Shown here: piece after piece, positions 1-9,399 of the stretch
Layout: each line of letters starts with the position of its first letter
Numbering within the stretch: position 1 is the first letter of the stretch
Assembly: GCA_038317095.1 (NCBI GenBank)
Contig: JBBQBB010000001.1
Coordinates: 62,001 to 126,000 of the forward strand
Direction of reading: 5' to 3'
DNA from: JAGXTF01 sp038317095
Lineage (GTDB): Bacteria; Bacteroidota; Bacteroidia; NS11-12g; UBA955
DNA length: 64,000 bases
Notes under the pieces: model-generated
What the model was told of the DNA's origin: nothing
The model's input: only the letters and a program-made list of their open reading frames with translations
Database searches by the model: none
Program-made: the position numbers and the translations under genes

Positions 1-2
1 TG

Positions 3-1619
3 ACGATTAAAGATTTAACACAATCTGATACCTCATTAAAGTCCGAAATATTTGTTTTAGGCGGGAAAACAATCCCTTACAAAAACCCTTATGTAATATA
101 CGCTGAAAAAAGGGGCATTATTCCCATGGAATTTACGGTGACAGATGTATTGGGTTGTGAGGCTAAAATTGCAGATCCAGCGTTTATGAAAGTTGGGGAT
201 ACTCTTGCTCCGCCTGCACAAATGATATTTAAAACAACCGTTGTAGACAATATGAGCACAGAAACTTTGTTTGAGGCAAGCAAAGAGCCAGATTACAAAG
301 AACATTCCTTATATGTATACAACTTGGGCCAATGGCAGAAGGTTTATACCTGCTCCAAACAAGACGATACCTCTGTTTTAATCCGGGGATTAAATACGTT
401 GTCAAAATCTTGGTGTCATCAGATTCGCCAAAAGAACTTTTGTGGTATTTCAACGGATTCAACCAAAGTGATAGCGCATTGCACCATTGAAACCAAAGCC
501 AAAGGGGATACCAATGTTTCTATCGTAAACTGGACTCCTTATATAGGTTGGAAAAATGTTTCTACTTATCGAATTTGGAGAAAGAAAAAAGATGAAAATA
601 GTTACCTATTCGTTGATAGTGTTCCTGGTTCAATGCAATGTTACCATGATACTTCAGTTTATTGCCACATCATATACGATTATCATATTGAAGGTATTGA
701 AGGTGGAGGAAACAAAATGGTCAGCTTTAGTGACACGGCACAAGCCAAACCTTTACATTTTGTGCCGGTACCAACTCCTGAATTGTGGAGAACCACGGTA
801 GAGGATAATGAATTTACCAAAACCGAATTTTTTATGCCCCAAAGACCAAAATATCCGGTGCAGTATTATTCGCTTTACCGCTTGGATGATAACATGTGGA
901 ATTTGTATCAAAACAACATCGATTCATCAAAAAGCAATTTTGACGACCACAAAACTTTTGTGGGTGAAAGCAACTACAATTATCGCGTTACAGCCACAGA
1001 TATTTGCAATACCAAAAGTGATTTTAGCAATACAGGGAGGAGCATTTTGCTTTCAGTGTCCAACTATAAAAACAACAATGAAGCCTTGTTAAAATGGACG
1101 CCTTATATTTATTGGAATGAAAAAGTGAAAGACTATCATGTAGAAAGGAGCATTTCTGGCGGTTCGTTTACCGAAATTGGAACAACAGATGCGAATACTT
1201 TCGAATTTGTAGATAGGGACATTCCAAAAACATGTGTCTCTAATGTGGTTTATCGCATCGTGGCTATTCGAAACCAACCAGCAAAACTGCCAGTGAATCT
1301 TGAAAAAATAGAGTCCATATCAAATCATTCTTCTTTTGTTCCAGAAATTCGCTTTTTTATTCCCAATGCTTTCACACCTGATGCAAACAATTTAAATGAA
1401 ACTTTTCATCCAGATGGCGCGTATTTTTCAGGGTACGAAATGAAAATTTACAACCGGTGGGGCCAAAAAGTATATGAAGGCACTTTGTGTTTGAATGCTT
1501 GGGATGGAAACTACCAGAACGAAAAAGCACCTGAAGGCGTTTATGCATATTTAATTGTGGCTCGCGATTTTAACAACAAAACTTTCGAATTTAATGGCAC
1601 CGTTACTTTGCTTCGGTAA
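3..1619 (+). CDS. T9SS B-type (gliding motility-associated C-terminal domain) surface protein, 5' end outside window
   Basis: The reading frame is open from the first bases of the window, so the N-terminus lies upstream; the ATG at 126 is only an internal Met. The visible part looks like repeated beta-sandwich (PKD/FN3-like) modules, with recurring 'W.PYI.W' type segments around codons 180 and 365. The last ~85 residues are the type B T9SS sorting domain: 'IPNAFTPDANNLNETF', 'KIYNRWGQKVYEG', 'WDGNYQNEKAPEGVY' and the terminal 'GTVTLLR'. Proteins of this family are exported by Sec, moved across the outer membrane by the type IX system and attached at or released from the surface. The sorting domain is certain; the cargo function is unknown. 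Confidence 0.9.
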   Translation, partial: TIKDLTQSDTSLKSEIFVLGGKTIPYKNPYVIYAEKRGIIPMEFTVTDVLGCEAKIADPAFMKVGDTLAPPAQMIFKTTVVDNMSTETLFEASKEPDYKEHSLYVYNLGQWQKVYTCSKQDDTSVLIRGLNTLSKSWCHQIRQKNFCGISTDSTKVIAHCTIETKAKGDTNVSIVNWTPYIGWKNVSTYRIWRKKKDENSYLFVDSVPGSMQCYHDTSVYCHIIYDYHIEGIEGGGNKMVSFSDTAQAKPLHFVPVPTPELWRTTVEDNEFTKTEFFMPQRPKYPVQYYSLYRLDDNMWNLYQNNIDSSKSNFDDHKTFVGESNYNYRVTATDICNTKSDFSNTGRSILLSVSNYKNNNEALLKWTPYIYWNEKVKDYHVERSISGGSFTEIGTTDANTFEFVDRDIPKTCVSNVVYRIVAIRNQPAKLPVNLEKIESISNHSSFVPEIRFFIPNAFTPDANNLNETFHPDGAYFSGYEMKIYNRWGQKVYEGTLCLNAWDGNYQNEKAPEGVYAYLIVARDFNNKTFEFNGTVTLLR

Positions 1620-1683
1620 TTTAATCGCGCCATTATTTTTGTTTATTATTAGTCAAATTTCATTATGCCAATGATGAAATTTT

Positions 1684-1725
1684 CTGAGGGAACCCGTTTA
1701 TTCGGGTTTCTTCGGTTTTTGCCTG
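1684..1725 (+). terminator. Probable rho-independent terminator after the surface-protein gene
   Basis: A 6-bp stem (AACCCG at 1691-1696, CGGGTT at 1703-1708) with a 6-base loop is followed by a T-rich stretch. A second, AT-rich inverted repeat (AAATTTCAT/ATGAAATTT) lies just upstream. Position after the stop at 1619 fits. Confidence 0.45.
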
Positions 1726-1782
1726 TTCGCTATATGTTCCATTTTCTGCCTCCTTCAGATTCTGTCGCTATGCTACTCCCAT

Positions 1783-2058
1783 TTAAGAAAGGTATAAATA
1801 TAAAAATCCGTTGTATTCCAATTTTCTTAATTTTTCAAATTTCAAATTCTCATTTGCTTCCACCACCGCAACTTTATCCAATCCTGCCGAAACATCAATA
1901 CCCAATTTACCAGTGAATGGAATGATTTCCTCCACTTGGGTCAAATGATATTTTTTTAAATTTAAGACAACCTGAAAATCGTTGAGTAAAGTTTTCAATG
2001 CTTTTGGTATTCTTCCATTCCTTTTCCAAGCGCTTAGGGATACATTGCTAAATATCAT
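1783..2058 (-). CDS. Small ORF of unknown function, possibly a truncated helix-turn-helix protein
   Basis: This 91-codon ORF lies alone in an AT-rich gap. The N-terminal part ('NVSLSAWKRNGRIPKALKTL') resembles the recognition-helix end of CI/XRE-type repressors (pattern 'S.S.WK..G.IPK'). The first helices of such a domain are absent: a stop codon sits two codons before the ATG. The remainder has no motif I recognise. It may be a remnant of a regulator or a chance ORF; I favour a remnant, weakly. Confidence 0.25.
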   Translation of the reverse strand: MIFSNVSLSAWKRNGRIPKALKTLLNDFQVVLNLKKYHLTQVEEIIPFTGKLGIDVSAGLDKVAVVEANENLKFEKLRKLEYNGFLYLYLS

Positions 2059-2465
2059 GATTCAAAATACGGTCATTTCAAAGATGACCCCATCTACCAA
2101 TTAACTATATATGTTTTTAACTTTACCAAATTGCTTTTTCAGTTAACATATATGTTTTTTTGCCTATATAATATTTAAATAACTTATATACATATATCAT
2201 ATACTCATATAAACATAAATAATGTTACTTTTCGTTCAATATTAGATATAAATAAGAGTATTAAATGCATTTAAAACAATGAATAACTAATTTTGAATTC
2301 TTAAATACGGTCTTTGATTAACTAAATACCAAATACCAGAATAATAAATGCAATTTAGCAAAACATGTGCTCTAAAAGGCAAGCAAGTCTAGAATACCAG
2401 AATTGATTTTTAGGCAAATTGAAAATCAGGATACCCAGTTAAAACAACAGACACCCGCGTTAGTG
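2059..2465. other. AT-rich intergenic stretch
   Basis: No gene visible. It contains two near-identical 'TTAAC(T)ATATATGTTTTT' segments (about 2101-2118 and 2142-2160) and scattered 'AATACCAGA' repeats (about 2331 and 2394). These could be decayed sequence; I can assign no function. Confidence 0.5.
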
Positions 2466-2763
2466 TCAAAACCCATATTCGTTTTTTACCTTACAAATTT
2501 TAACATTGTAGGATGTATATCCTTTTTCATAACCCAATTTTTGGGGCATGTTGGTGTTCGAGGTTTTGCTTCCAATTTAGAATGGATTCTAAAGATTCCC
2601 AATAGCAAACTGTAATACCCACTTCGTTTCGTGCAGCTTCCATGCCTAAAAACCCTGGCTGTTTGCGCACCAATTCTTCCATCCTTTCGGACATTTCGCC
2701 ATACCCATTGTCTCCATCGGTGCGCACCTAGGTAAATATCACCGCGTAATAAGTGGGTTTCAT
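2466..2763 (-). pseudogene. Antibiotic biosynthesis monooxygenase (ABM)-family gene, broken by a stop and a frameshift
   Basis: Read from the ATG at 2763 the frame gives MKPTYYAVIFT, then TAG (2728-2730), then 'VRTDGDNGYGEMSERMEELV' and 'GFLGMEAARNEVGITVCYWE', a clear ABM/YgiN-like ferredoxin-fold protein. Family members have Ser where the TAG falls (TCG to TAG is one substitution). Near 2536-2540 one extra C in a run of four shifts the frame. Removing it restores the expected tail 'KLGYEKGYTSYNVKICK' ending in 'EYGF' with a TGA at 2466-2468. Two independent lesions argue for a real pseudogene rather than one sequencing error. Such proteins act as small monooxygenases or haem-degrading-like enzymes. 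Confidence 0.85.
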
Positions 2764-2770
2764 TGAAGCA

Positions 2771-3136
2771 CTAGTTTTTAAAACCATTATCAACCCAACA
2801 AGTTATTTTATCTATGTTGGATTGTGAAAGTTTTGCTTGGTATTGAGGCATGCTGGCAAAACCACTGTCGTGCCTTATTGCTTTTAATAAATTTTTATTT
2901 TCCACTGCAGCTTTTACTTCTGCCGATGTTCTAAGCAAAATAGAACCGTAACTGCCTCCTACAGTATGGCAACCACTCACGCAATTGACATCAACAATCT
3001 GCTTTACGTCAGACGTATAAGTTGCAGGGTTGCTCGAAGAGCAATTTACAATTGGCATAGGTTCGTGCGCATTTTCACAACCTACCAAAAACATGAAAAG
3101 AAAAGATGAAAGCATTAATTTAGGGTTCAGATTCAT
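2771..3136 (-). CDS. Lipoprotein with a cytochrome-c-like CX3CH motif
   Basis: 121 residues. A lipoprotein signal is visible: hydrophobic 'LSSFLFMFLVGC' with the lipobox Cys near residue 20. The mature part has 'VDVNCVSGCH', a Cys-x3-Cys-His motif in place of the usual CXXCH, and downstream 'HDSGFASMPQY', where the Met could be the distal haem ligand. The end, 'IDKITCWVDNGFKN', matches the usual close of short Bacteroidota cytochrome-like lipoproteins. A -7 box TATCTTTG (3146-3153 on the minus strand) lies 9 bases before the ATG. Membrane-anchored periplasmic electron carrier is the likely role; haem attachment to a CX3CH site is inferred. Confidence 0.7.
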   Translation of the reverse strand: MNLNPKLMLSSFLFMFLVGCENAHEPMPIVNCSSSNPATYTSDVKQIVDVNCVSGCHTVGGSYGSILLRTSAEVKAAVENKNLLKAIRHDSGFASMPQYQAKLSQSNIDKITCWVDNGFKN

Positions 3137-3173
3137 AGGTTAAAACAAAGATAATTACAAAAAGTTGGAAAGA

Positions 3174-4952
3174 ATGATACAATTTTGCAAAATGCATAAA
3201 TTTCCTATTGCAATTCTTGCTTTTTTTGCGTTTCAAACAGCCATGTCTAAATCCCAACCAGTTCTCTCCTACTCTATTCGCATTTTGGAACCACACACCC
3301 ATTATGCCGAGGTCAACATTGTGATTGAAAATAACAACCAAACGCAACTTACTTTCAAAATGCCAGTTTGGGCCCCTGGCTCATATTTGGTGCGCGAATT
3401 CGAAAAAAGCGTTGAAAACATATATGCAAGTGCAGATGGTATGCCATCCATACCCAAACATTTAGATAAAAATTCTTGGCAAATCCAGTGCGGAAAAGCC
3501 AAGAAAATTGAATTTAAATATCAGATTTATGCCTTTGAGTTTTCTGTGAGAACTTCGTTTATTGACGCATCGCATGCTTTTTTGCACAATTCATCGGTAT
3601 TTATGTTTGTAGATGAATACAAACAGTTGTCTGGAAATCTATTGCTAAAATATCCAAATAACTGGCAAAAAGTTTCAACGTCCCTAGAAGGCAAAGACAA
3701 CAACTACCAATTTGCCGATTACGATGAATTGGCAGACAGTCCTATAGAAATAGGAAACCAGGAAGAATATACGTTTGACGTTATGGGCGTGCCACACACC
3801 TTGGTGATGGTAGGATTAAACAATTGCAATACCGCCAAATTTATTCCAGATTTACAGAAAATGTGTTTAACCATGGCAAATATTGTAGGAGAGCATCCGT
3901 GCAAAAAATATGTGCTAATAGTGCAAAATATAGAAACCGGTGGAGGTGGCTTGGAACATAAAAACAGTTTCTGTGTTATGATGAATCGGTGGGCATGGAC
4001 TGATGCGGATAAATATCAGGCTTTTCTGGGGCTTTGTGCCCATGAATATTTCCATTTGTGGAACGTGAAACGCATCCGCCCCATTGAACTGGGTCCATTC
4101 GATTATGCCCAAGAAAATTATACACGCCAGTTGTGGGTGGCAGAGGGTATTACCAGTTATTTTGATGAGTTGTCACTCTTGCGTGCAGGTTTAATTTCAA
4201 AAAAACAGTTTATTGAAACACTGGAAACGTATATCAATAGCTTAGAAAATAGACCGGGTAGCAAAATTCAAACACTGGCTGAAAGTAGTTTTGATGCTTG
4301 GATTAAAGAATATCGACCCAATGAGAATAGCAAAAACACCAGTATTTCCTACTATGCAAAAGGATTGATTGTGGCGGCACTTTTAGATGCGAGAATTTGT
4401 GCCGCTACCAATGGAAGTAAAAGTTTAGACGACTTAATGAAACTATTATACAATAGATTCTACAAAGAAAAAAAGCGCGGATTTACAGAGGAAGAATTCA
4501 TTCAATCTGCTTCAGAAATTTGCAACACCGATTTAAAAAGTTTTTTCAACACGCACGTTTATTCAACAGCGACTCCAGATTATGAAAACATATTTTCCGC
4601 GGGAGGAATCTTGATAAACAAAAAAACAGAACTTAAAAAAGAATTGGGAATTTCAACCGCTTTGGAAAATGGGCGTACCATAATAAAATATGTAATGCGC
4701 AATGGACCCGCTTGGAATGGTGGCCTGAATGTGAATGACGAATTGATTGCAATTAATGGCACGAGAGTAAACAACGATGCGGATATGATACTCAAGAATA
4801 TTGGATATCCTGGAATAGTGACGGCAACCATTAACAGATCTGGATTGGTAAGTGAAATTACTTTCAATTTGGTACCATTTGAAATCGTAAAATATGATTT
4901 GTCAATGGATAAATCTGAGGGTCTAATCTTGCAAAAATGGTTGGGTAAATAG
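3174..4952 (+). CDS. M61-family (glycyl aminopeptidase-like) metallopeptidase with C-terminal PDZ domain
   Basis: 592 residues from the ATG at 3174; an in-frame TTG at 3165 and an ATG at 3192 are alternatives. The N-terminus is a Sec signal peptide ('FPIAILAFFAFQTAMS'), so the enzyme is exported. Domain order is the family's: N-terminal beta domain, catalytic domain with HEYFH at 290-294 ('LCAHEYFHLWNVKRIRP') and the third zinc ligand in 'VAEGI' (Glu324), then a PDZ domain ('GPAWNGGLNVNDELIAINGT'). M61 peptidases remove N-terminal Gly/Ala or act in envelope quality control. The stop TAG shares a base with the GTG start of the next gene, so the two are probably co-translated. Confidence 0.9.
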   Translation: MIQFCKMHKFPIAILAFFAFQTAMSKSQPVLSYSIRILEPHTHYAEVNIVIENNNQTQLTFKMPVWAPGSYLVREFEKSVENIYASADGMPSIPKHLDKNSWQIQCGKAKKIEFKYQIYAFEFSVRTSFIDASHAFLHNSSVFMFVDEYKQLSGNLLLKYPNNWQKVSTSLEGKDNNYQFADYDELADSPIEIGNQEEYTFDVMGVPHTLVMVGLNNCNTAKFIPDLQKMCLTMANIVGEHPCKKYVLIVQNIETGGGGLEHKNSFCVMMNRWAWTDADKYQAFLGLCAHEYFHLWNVKRIRPIELGPFDYAQENYTRQLWVAEGITSYFDELSLLRAGLISKKQFIETLETYINSLENRPGSKIQTLAESSFDAWIKEYRPNENSKNTSISYYAKGLIVAALLDARICAATNGSKSLDDLMKLLYNRFYKEKKRGFTEEEFIQSASEICNTDLKSFFNTHVYSTATPDYENIFSAGGILINKKTELKKELGISTALENGRTIIKYVMRNGPAWNGGLNVNDELIAINGTRVNNDADMILKNIGYPGIVTATINRSGLVSEITFNLVPFEIVKYDLSMDKSEGLILQKWLGK

Positions 4953-5659
4953 TGTGCACACTTACTTATATACCTACTAAAACTGGTTTTGTGTTTACGC
5001 ACAACCGCGATGAAAATGCATTGCGAGAACCAGCTTTTCCGCCCTCCGTTTCTATTGTAAATGGCATTGAAATTCTTTTCCCTAAAGATGGCAGAGCTGG
5101 TGGCACCTGGATAGCTTGCAACCAAATTTGGTCGGTTTGTTTGTTAAATGGCGCGTTTGAAAAACACAAGCATTTGCCTCCTTATGCAAAAAGCCGTGGA
5201 ATTGTTTTGTTGGATTTCTTCGCTTTTGATGATTTAAAAACATTTAGCACAGTCTATGATTTTAGCGGAATTGAGCCTTTTACCCTCGTATGCGCGGAGA
5301 ACCATTTGTTGTCTGTTTTTGAACTTAGGTGGGATGGAGAAAGAACTTATTTCAAAGCCTTGGATCGGGAGCCACAAATATGGAGTAGTGCCACACTCTA
5401 TAATTTGCAAGCCCGTGAAAAGCGAATGGCCCTGTTTAATCAATTCATTCTAAACCATCAGAATCCAACTGCAGAACAAGTATTCGACTTCCATAGAACA
5501 GGTAAAACAGGGATAAAAGAGGAAAATTTGGTTATGAAAAGACCCAGTGGGGTGAAGACACTTTCGATTTCCCAAATTTACATAAACAGTAACCTTAAAT
5601 TTACATACACAGATTTAATATTGGATGCGCAAAGTATACAGTACTCAGAAATTTACTGA
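4952..5659 (+). CDS. NRDE / TANGO2-like family protein
   Basis: 235 residues from a GTG start that overlaps the previous stop by one base. The N-terminus 'MCTLTYIP' followed by 'FTHNRDENALREPA' is the hallmark of the NRDE (DUF833, TANGO2-like) family, with Cys2 in the position of a possible N-terminal nucleophile. 'DGRAGGTWIA' is the second conserved motif. The family is widespread but biochemically poorly defined; TANGO2 is linked to haem and lipid handling in eukaryotes. No signal peptide, so cytoplasmic. Confidence 0.85.
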   Translation: MCTLTYIPTKTGFVFTHNRDENALREPAFPPSVSIVNGIEILFPKDGRAGGTWIACNQIWSVCLLNGAFEKHKHLPPYAKSRGIVLLDFFAFDDLKTFSTVYDFSGIEPFTLVCAENHLLSVFELRWDGERTYFKALDREPQIWSSATLYNLQAREKRMALFNQFILNHQNPTAEQVFDFHRTGKTGIKEENLVMKRPSGVKTLSISQIYINSNLKFTYTDLILDAQSIQYSEIY

Positions 5660-5678
5660 TTGGCATAATTGTTGAAAT

Positions 5679-5711
5679 TTTGGAATAAATTTGAAGAAAG
5701 CATTTACTTTG
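5679..5711 (+). promoter_or_regulatory. Putative Bacteroidota-type promoter for the caspase-like gene
   Basis: TTTG at 5679-5682 and TTACTTTG at 5704-5711 are 21 bases apart; the -7 box has one mismatch. A perfect TAAATTTG at 5686-5693 is an alternative -7 box. Either leaves a leader of 34-52 bases. Confidence 0.4.
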
Positions 5712-5745
5712 AACTAGCCCACAGTATTAAAACCAAACAAAATCT

Positions 5746-7734
5746 ATGAAAAAGATATTTTACTTAGCCACTCTAGCAATACTGCTTGCAGGAACCCAGG
5801 CTTTTCAGAAAAACAAAAACGCGAATGCCCCAAAACGCATCGCATTAATTGTGGCCATTGCTGATTTCAAAAATCAATATAAAAATGAGCAATGGGGCCA
5901 TTTAAGTTCCTTAAACGACGATACCATTATTACCGATGCCTTGAAAAAACAAGGTTTTACAGAATTTATTCGTTTAAGAAATAGCGAAGCCACTGTTGTT
6001 GGAATACGCAAGGCATTTGCAAATCTAAAAAGCAAAATCAACGCTGGAGATATCGTATATATTCATTTTAGCGGCCATGGTCAACAAGTTTTTGACGACA
6101 ATGGAGATGAAACAGACGGATTGGATGAGTGTATTGTAGGGTACGATGCCCCCATGTTTTACCATGAAGGTTATAAAGGTGAAAAGCATTTACGGGATGA
6201 CGAATTGGGGAAATTGGTGAATGAAATTAGGGTTGCATCTGGTACAAAAGGCAATGTATTGGTTGTATCAGATGCTTGCCATTCCGGAACTGCGCTTCGC
6301 GGACCAGTTTGCCGCGGCACTGAAGCACCAATGACGCCTCCTGGCTTTGATGCATTAAAAGTGAGACAGGTAAAAGACAGCGCTGCGGAGAATTTTTTAG
6401 CCCTTGCAGGTGGAATGTCTCCAGTAATTCTGTTTTCCGCTTGTCAAGCCAAAGAAACAAACCAAGAATACAACCATTGCGGATCTCTTTCTTTGGCAAT
6501 TACCCAAGCATTGCCATTGTTGAAGTCTGGAGATTCTTACAACACGCTTTTTGCCTTCATAAACACCAAAATGGCCACCATGAATTTGGGACAAACCCCA
6601 ATGGTTGAAGGGAGTACCAAAATAGGTGTTTTTGGTGGCGAAGTGGCAAAACAAAGTAATTATTATACAGTAAGGAATATTAAAACTGGCATCGTGGTTA
6701 TTAGCGGAGGCACATTAAATGGTTTGTACGTGGGCAGCAAAGTTGCCTTAATGCCTGCAGGTTCTGCCAGTTATGACCCAGCAAAAGCGGTATACAACGG
6801 AACCGTTAGCACCGCCGAATTGGGCAAAGCCATTGTTACTGTAGACAAAGATTTGAGCAAATATATTCCGAGTCAATTGTGGGCTTTTGTTACGGAACAA
6901 GCTTTTGGATCCCAAAAACTTTATGTCGGATTTGGAGACGGCATTGGTAAAAACAAAAACGATATCAAGAACAATGTTCAAAAATTAGAATTTATTGCTT
7001 TTCGAGACAAATTGCCAGATGTTATTATAGATTCAAAAGCTGGCAAATACTTTTTAACCCTATTGGATGGCAGAAAACCATTTGAAGAGATGGATAGCTA
7101 TGAAGCCTTGAATAATCAATTGAATGCATTTATGCAAGGCAAAATCATGAGTGAAGTAAACTTTAAAGATCCAGATATTCAAGTTGAATTGTCTTTTATT
7201 CCGTCCCATTTTGATGGTTGGGATGGTGATGTCCCTTTAATTACGGATGTAAACATGGAAAGTCGCTTAAACAACGGAGTAATGGAATTGATAGACAACG
7301 ATGTAATGTCTGTTAAATTAAAAAACACAGGAATGTATGATGTGTATATAAATATGTTGGAGATAGCTCCGAATGGAAAAGTATATGTGTGCCTGCCTGA
7401 TTTTGAAAATGCAACTGCGCCTAAAGAAATATTATTACCTGCTGGCAAAGAATATATTGTTCCCAATTATTACCGCAGTTTGGGTGTGGGTCCTGGAAAC
7501 ATTGATTGTGGTAAATACATTTATAAATTGTTTGCAACCCGTGAATCCATAAGTTTTAGTGGTATTTTTCTAACCCGTGGTGCGGGATCAGCAGAAACTT
7601 TCACCCATCCTGCAGCTAAACTTTTTGGACAAAGTTTTAATGCTAAGCGAGCAGGAGGAAACCTAAGTACCACCAAAACCAGTGGCGGCGGCACCACATC
7701 TGAGTACACAATTGTGCTTAAACCTAAGAAATAG
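5746..7734 (+). CDS. Exported caspase-family (C14) peptidase with large C-terminal region
   Basis: 662 residues with a Sec signal ('KIFYLATLAILLAGTQA'). The C14 domain spans roughly residues 28-290: 'RIALIVAIADF' (first strand), catalytic His111 in 'YIHFSGHGQQ', acidic loop 'GDETDGLDECIVGYD', catalytic Cys178 in 'VVSDACHSG', then 'ILFSACQAKETNQE'. The remaining ~370 residues hold beta-rich segments I do not recognise, possibly a substrate-binding or inhibitory region. No T9SS sorting domain is present, so a periplasmic location is likely. It is followed by a terminator and two exported trypsin-like/ankyrin proteins, which suggests a proteolytic group. Substrate unknown; Arg/Lys or Asp specificity cannot be told from sequence. 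Confidence 0.88.
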   Translation: MKKIFYLATLAILLAGTQAFQKNKNANAPKRIALIVAIADFKNQYKNEQWGHLSSLNDDTIITDALKKQGFTEFIRLRNSEATVVGIRKAFANLKSKINAGDIVYIHFSGHGQQVFDDNGDETDGLDECIVGYDAPMFYHEGYKGEKHLRDDELGKLVNEIRVASGTKGNVLVVSDACHSGTALRGPVCRGTEAPMTPPGFDALKVRQVKDSAAENFLALAGGMSPVILFSACQAKETNQEYNHCGSLSLAITQALPLLKSGDSYNTLFAFINTKMATMNLGQTPMVEGSTKIGVFGGEVAKQSNYYTVRNIKTGIVVISGGTLNGLYVGSKVALMPAGSASYDPAKAVYNGTVSTAELGKAIVTVDKDLSKYIPSQLWAFVTEQAFGSQKLYVGFGDGIGKNKNDIKNNVQKLEFIAFRDKLPDVIIDSKAGKYFLTLLDGRKPFEEMDSYEALNNQLNAFMQGKIMSEVNFKDPDIQVELSFIPSHFDGWDGDVPLITDVNMESRLNNGVMELIDNDVMSVKLKNTGMYDVYINMLEIAPNGKVYVCLPDFENATAPKEILLPAGKEYIVPNYYRSLGVGPGNIDCGKYIYKLFATRESISFSGIFLTRGAGSAETFTHPAAKLFGQSFNAKRAGGNLSTTKTSGGGTTSEYTIVLKPKK

Positions 7735-7756
7735 ATTTCATGAATTCTATTGTAAT

Positions 7757-7790
7757 AAAATGGCCTTCATTCAGAAGGTCATTTTTGTTT
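7757..7790 (+). terminator. Rho-independent terminator after the caspase-like gene
   Basis: TGGCCTTC / GAAGGTCA stem (one G-U pair) with loop ATTCA, A-run on the left and T5 on the right. It separates the caspase-like gene from the next protease gene. Confidence 0.75.
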
Positions 7791-7915
7791 TTACCTGTTC
7801 CTATATTTGCCGAAATATTAAAAAAAATCGCACAATGCACAAAAATCATTCCAAAGTCGTTTACCTTTTTAAATGATTGCGTATTACCTATTATAACAAA
7901 CAAAAAAACAATACA

Positions 7916-9382
7916 ATGAAAACAAAAATGAATTTTTTAGCCAACATGAAAAAACAAATCATGGCCATCGCAATCATCGCTTTTAGCGGAGCAACATTTG
8001 CGCAAGTAAACAACATTCCTTGGTACCAATCCAAAGATGCCGCAAGTCGCGGTGCCTGGGGAGCAGACACACGGGCAGAAGCATCAACCAAATGGGAGTA
8101 TCGCGATTATATGCGTGCTACAGCAACTGCGGTTTTTAAATCTCAAATTCAAGGAAACAAAATCAAAACCGGTACACTTCGGGATGGATTAACCAATTAT
8201 TTTGGAAAACACAAATTTGGAGATGATGTGCGCTTCCTAGACCAACCAATAGCTGGTTTCTGCACTGGATTTCTTATTGCCCCAGATTTACTAGTAACCG
8301 CAGGCCATTGCATTACAGACCAAGAAAGATTACTCAGCACTGTTTGGATATTCGATTATACATCAGACGTTCAATTTGATCTTGCAGGCAAATACATTAC
8401 CGTCCCAGAATCTAACCAATACCAAGGCATTGAAATTTTGGATCGTCAACTATCTGAAAACGGAGAATACGATTATGCAATCATTCGCCTAAACCGCAAA
8501 GTTACTGGCCGCAAACCTTACAAATTTCGCACAGGTGGTGCAGTAAAGTTTGACCAAATGATAGCCATGATTGGCTCACCAGGTGGTTTGCCTTTGAAGC
8601 TTGCTGACAGCGCACACGTAACCAACAATGAAACCTATGCTACTTCTTTTTTAACCGACTTGGACGCTTTCCATGGCAACTCTGGCGGACCTGTTTTTAA
8701 CATGTTGGGATTTATTGAAGGCATATTGGTTCGCGGTCCAGGTTGGGATTACCACGTAGACGAAACTACCGATGAAATTAAACAAGACGTTTTCTATGAT
8801 CTTTACAATTTGTTGGGAATGCAAGCCAAACAAGGAAATGGAGTGCACAGAATTACCTTTACAAACGACAATTTACTGGCATACGGAGTTTACCGCAACC
8901 TAGAAGTAGCCATTGAAAACAATGATTTGGCAGAATTCAAAGAATGGACTATGTATAGCTGGATTTGGAAGAAACAATTCGATGGCAGGGATAATTTGAT
9001 TGCAGTTGCTGCAAAGAATTATAGAGCCGATATGCTTGATGTTATATTATCTACAGAGGGTATCGACATCAATGCCAAAGACAAATTCAATACGCCATTG
9101 CTAACAATTTTGGCACAATACAATCAAGGAGCTGCAATTACCAAAGCAAAATCTGCAATGGGCGATGCATTAGACTTAAATGTAAGGGATGCAAATGGTG
9201 AAACGGCACTCATGGTTGCAGCAAAAAATGGGAACTTGGATGCTGTGAATGCGCTAATTGCCGCTGGTGCAGATTTGAAAGCTACCAATTATGCTGGCAA
9301 AACCGCAAGATCCTTGGCTAAATCTGCAAAACAAAAAGCCATTGCTAAAGTTTTAAAGAAAGCAGAAAAAGCAAAAAAATGA
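7916..9382 (+). CDS. Exported trypsin-like serine protease fused to ankyrin repeats (copy 1)
   Basis: 488 residues from the ATG at 7916; upstream in-frame codons are not needed. Signal peptide: 'QIMAIAIIAFSGATFA'. The chymotrypsin-fold domain (about 60-320) has a full triad: His131 ('LLVTAGHC'), Asp186 ('YDYAIIRLNR') and Ser256 ('FHGNSGGPVF'). The C-terminal half (about 320-488) carries degenerate then canonical ankyrin repeats ('ANGETALMVAAKNGNLDAVN', 'ALIAAGADLK', 'NYAGKTARSLAKS') and a Lys/Ala-rich tail 'KKAEKAKK'. A -7 box TATATTTG is at 7802-7809. No T9SS sorting domain, so probably periplasmic. The next gene is a full-length paralogue. Role unknown; regulated proteolysis with ankyrin-mediated binding is an inference. 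Confidence 0.88.
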   Translation: MKTKMNFLANMKKQIMAIAIIAFSGATFAQVNNIPWYQSKDAASRGAWGADTRAEASTKWEYRDYMRATATAVFKSQIQGNKIKTGTLRDGLTNYFGKHKFGDDVRFLDQPIAGFCTGFLIAPDLLVTAGHCITDQERLLSTVWIFDYTSDVQFDLAGKYITVPESNQYQGIEILDRQLSENGEYDYAIIRLNRKVTGRKPYKFRTGGAVKFDQMIAMIGSPGGLPLKLADSAHVTNNETYATSFLTDLDAFHGNSGGPVFNMLGFIEGILVRGPGWDYHVDETTDEIKQDVFYDLYNLLGMQAKQGNGVHRITFTNDNLLAYGVYRNLEVAIENNDLAEFKEWTMYSWIWKKQFDGRDNLIAVAAKNYRADMLDVILSTEGIDINAKDKFNTPLLTILAQYNQGAAITKAKSAMGDALDLNVRDANGETALMVAAKNGNLDAVNALIAAGADLKATNYAGKTARSLAKSAKQKAIAKVLKKAEKAKK

Positions 9383-9399
9383 TTTTAATTCTCTTAATA

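Noticed and set aside
2101..2160. Two similar AT-rich segments as a CRISPR-like or iteron repeat
   Set aside because: Only two imperfect copies, no regular spacing, no cas or rep gene.
3165..3173. TTG start for the M61 peptidase
   Set aside because: The ATG at 3174 is three codons on and gives the same signal peptide.
4580..5125. 181-codon minus-strand ORF
   Set aside because: It lies opposite the M61 and NRDE genes, shows no domain and contains no start context; it is a mirror of their coding sequence.
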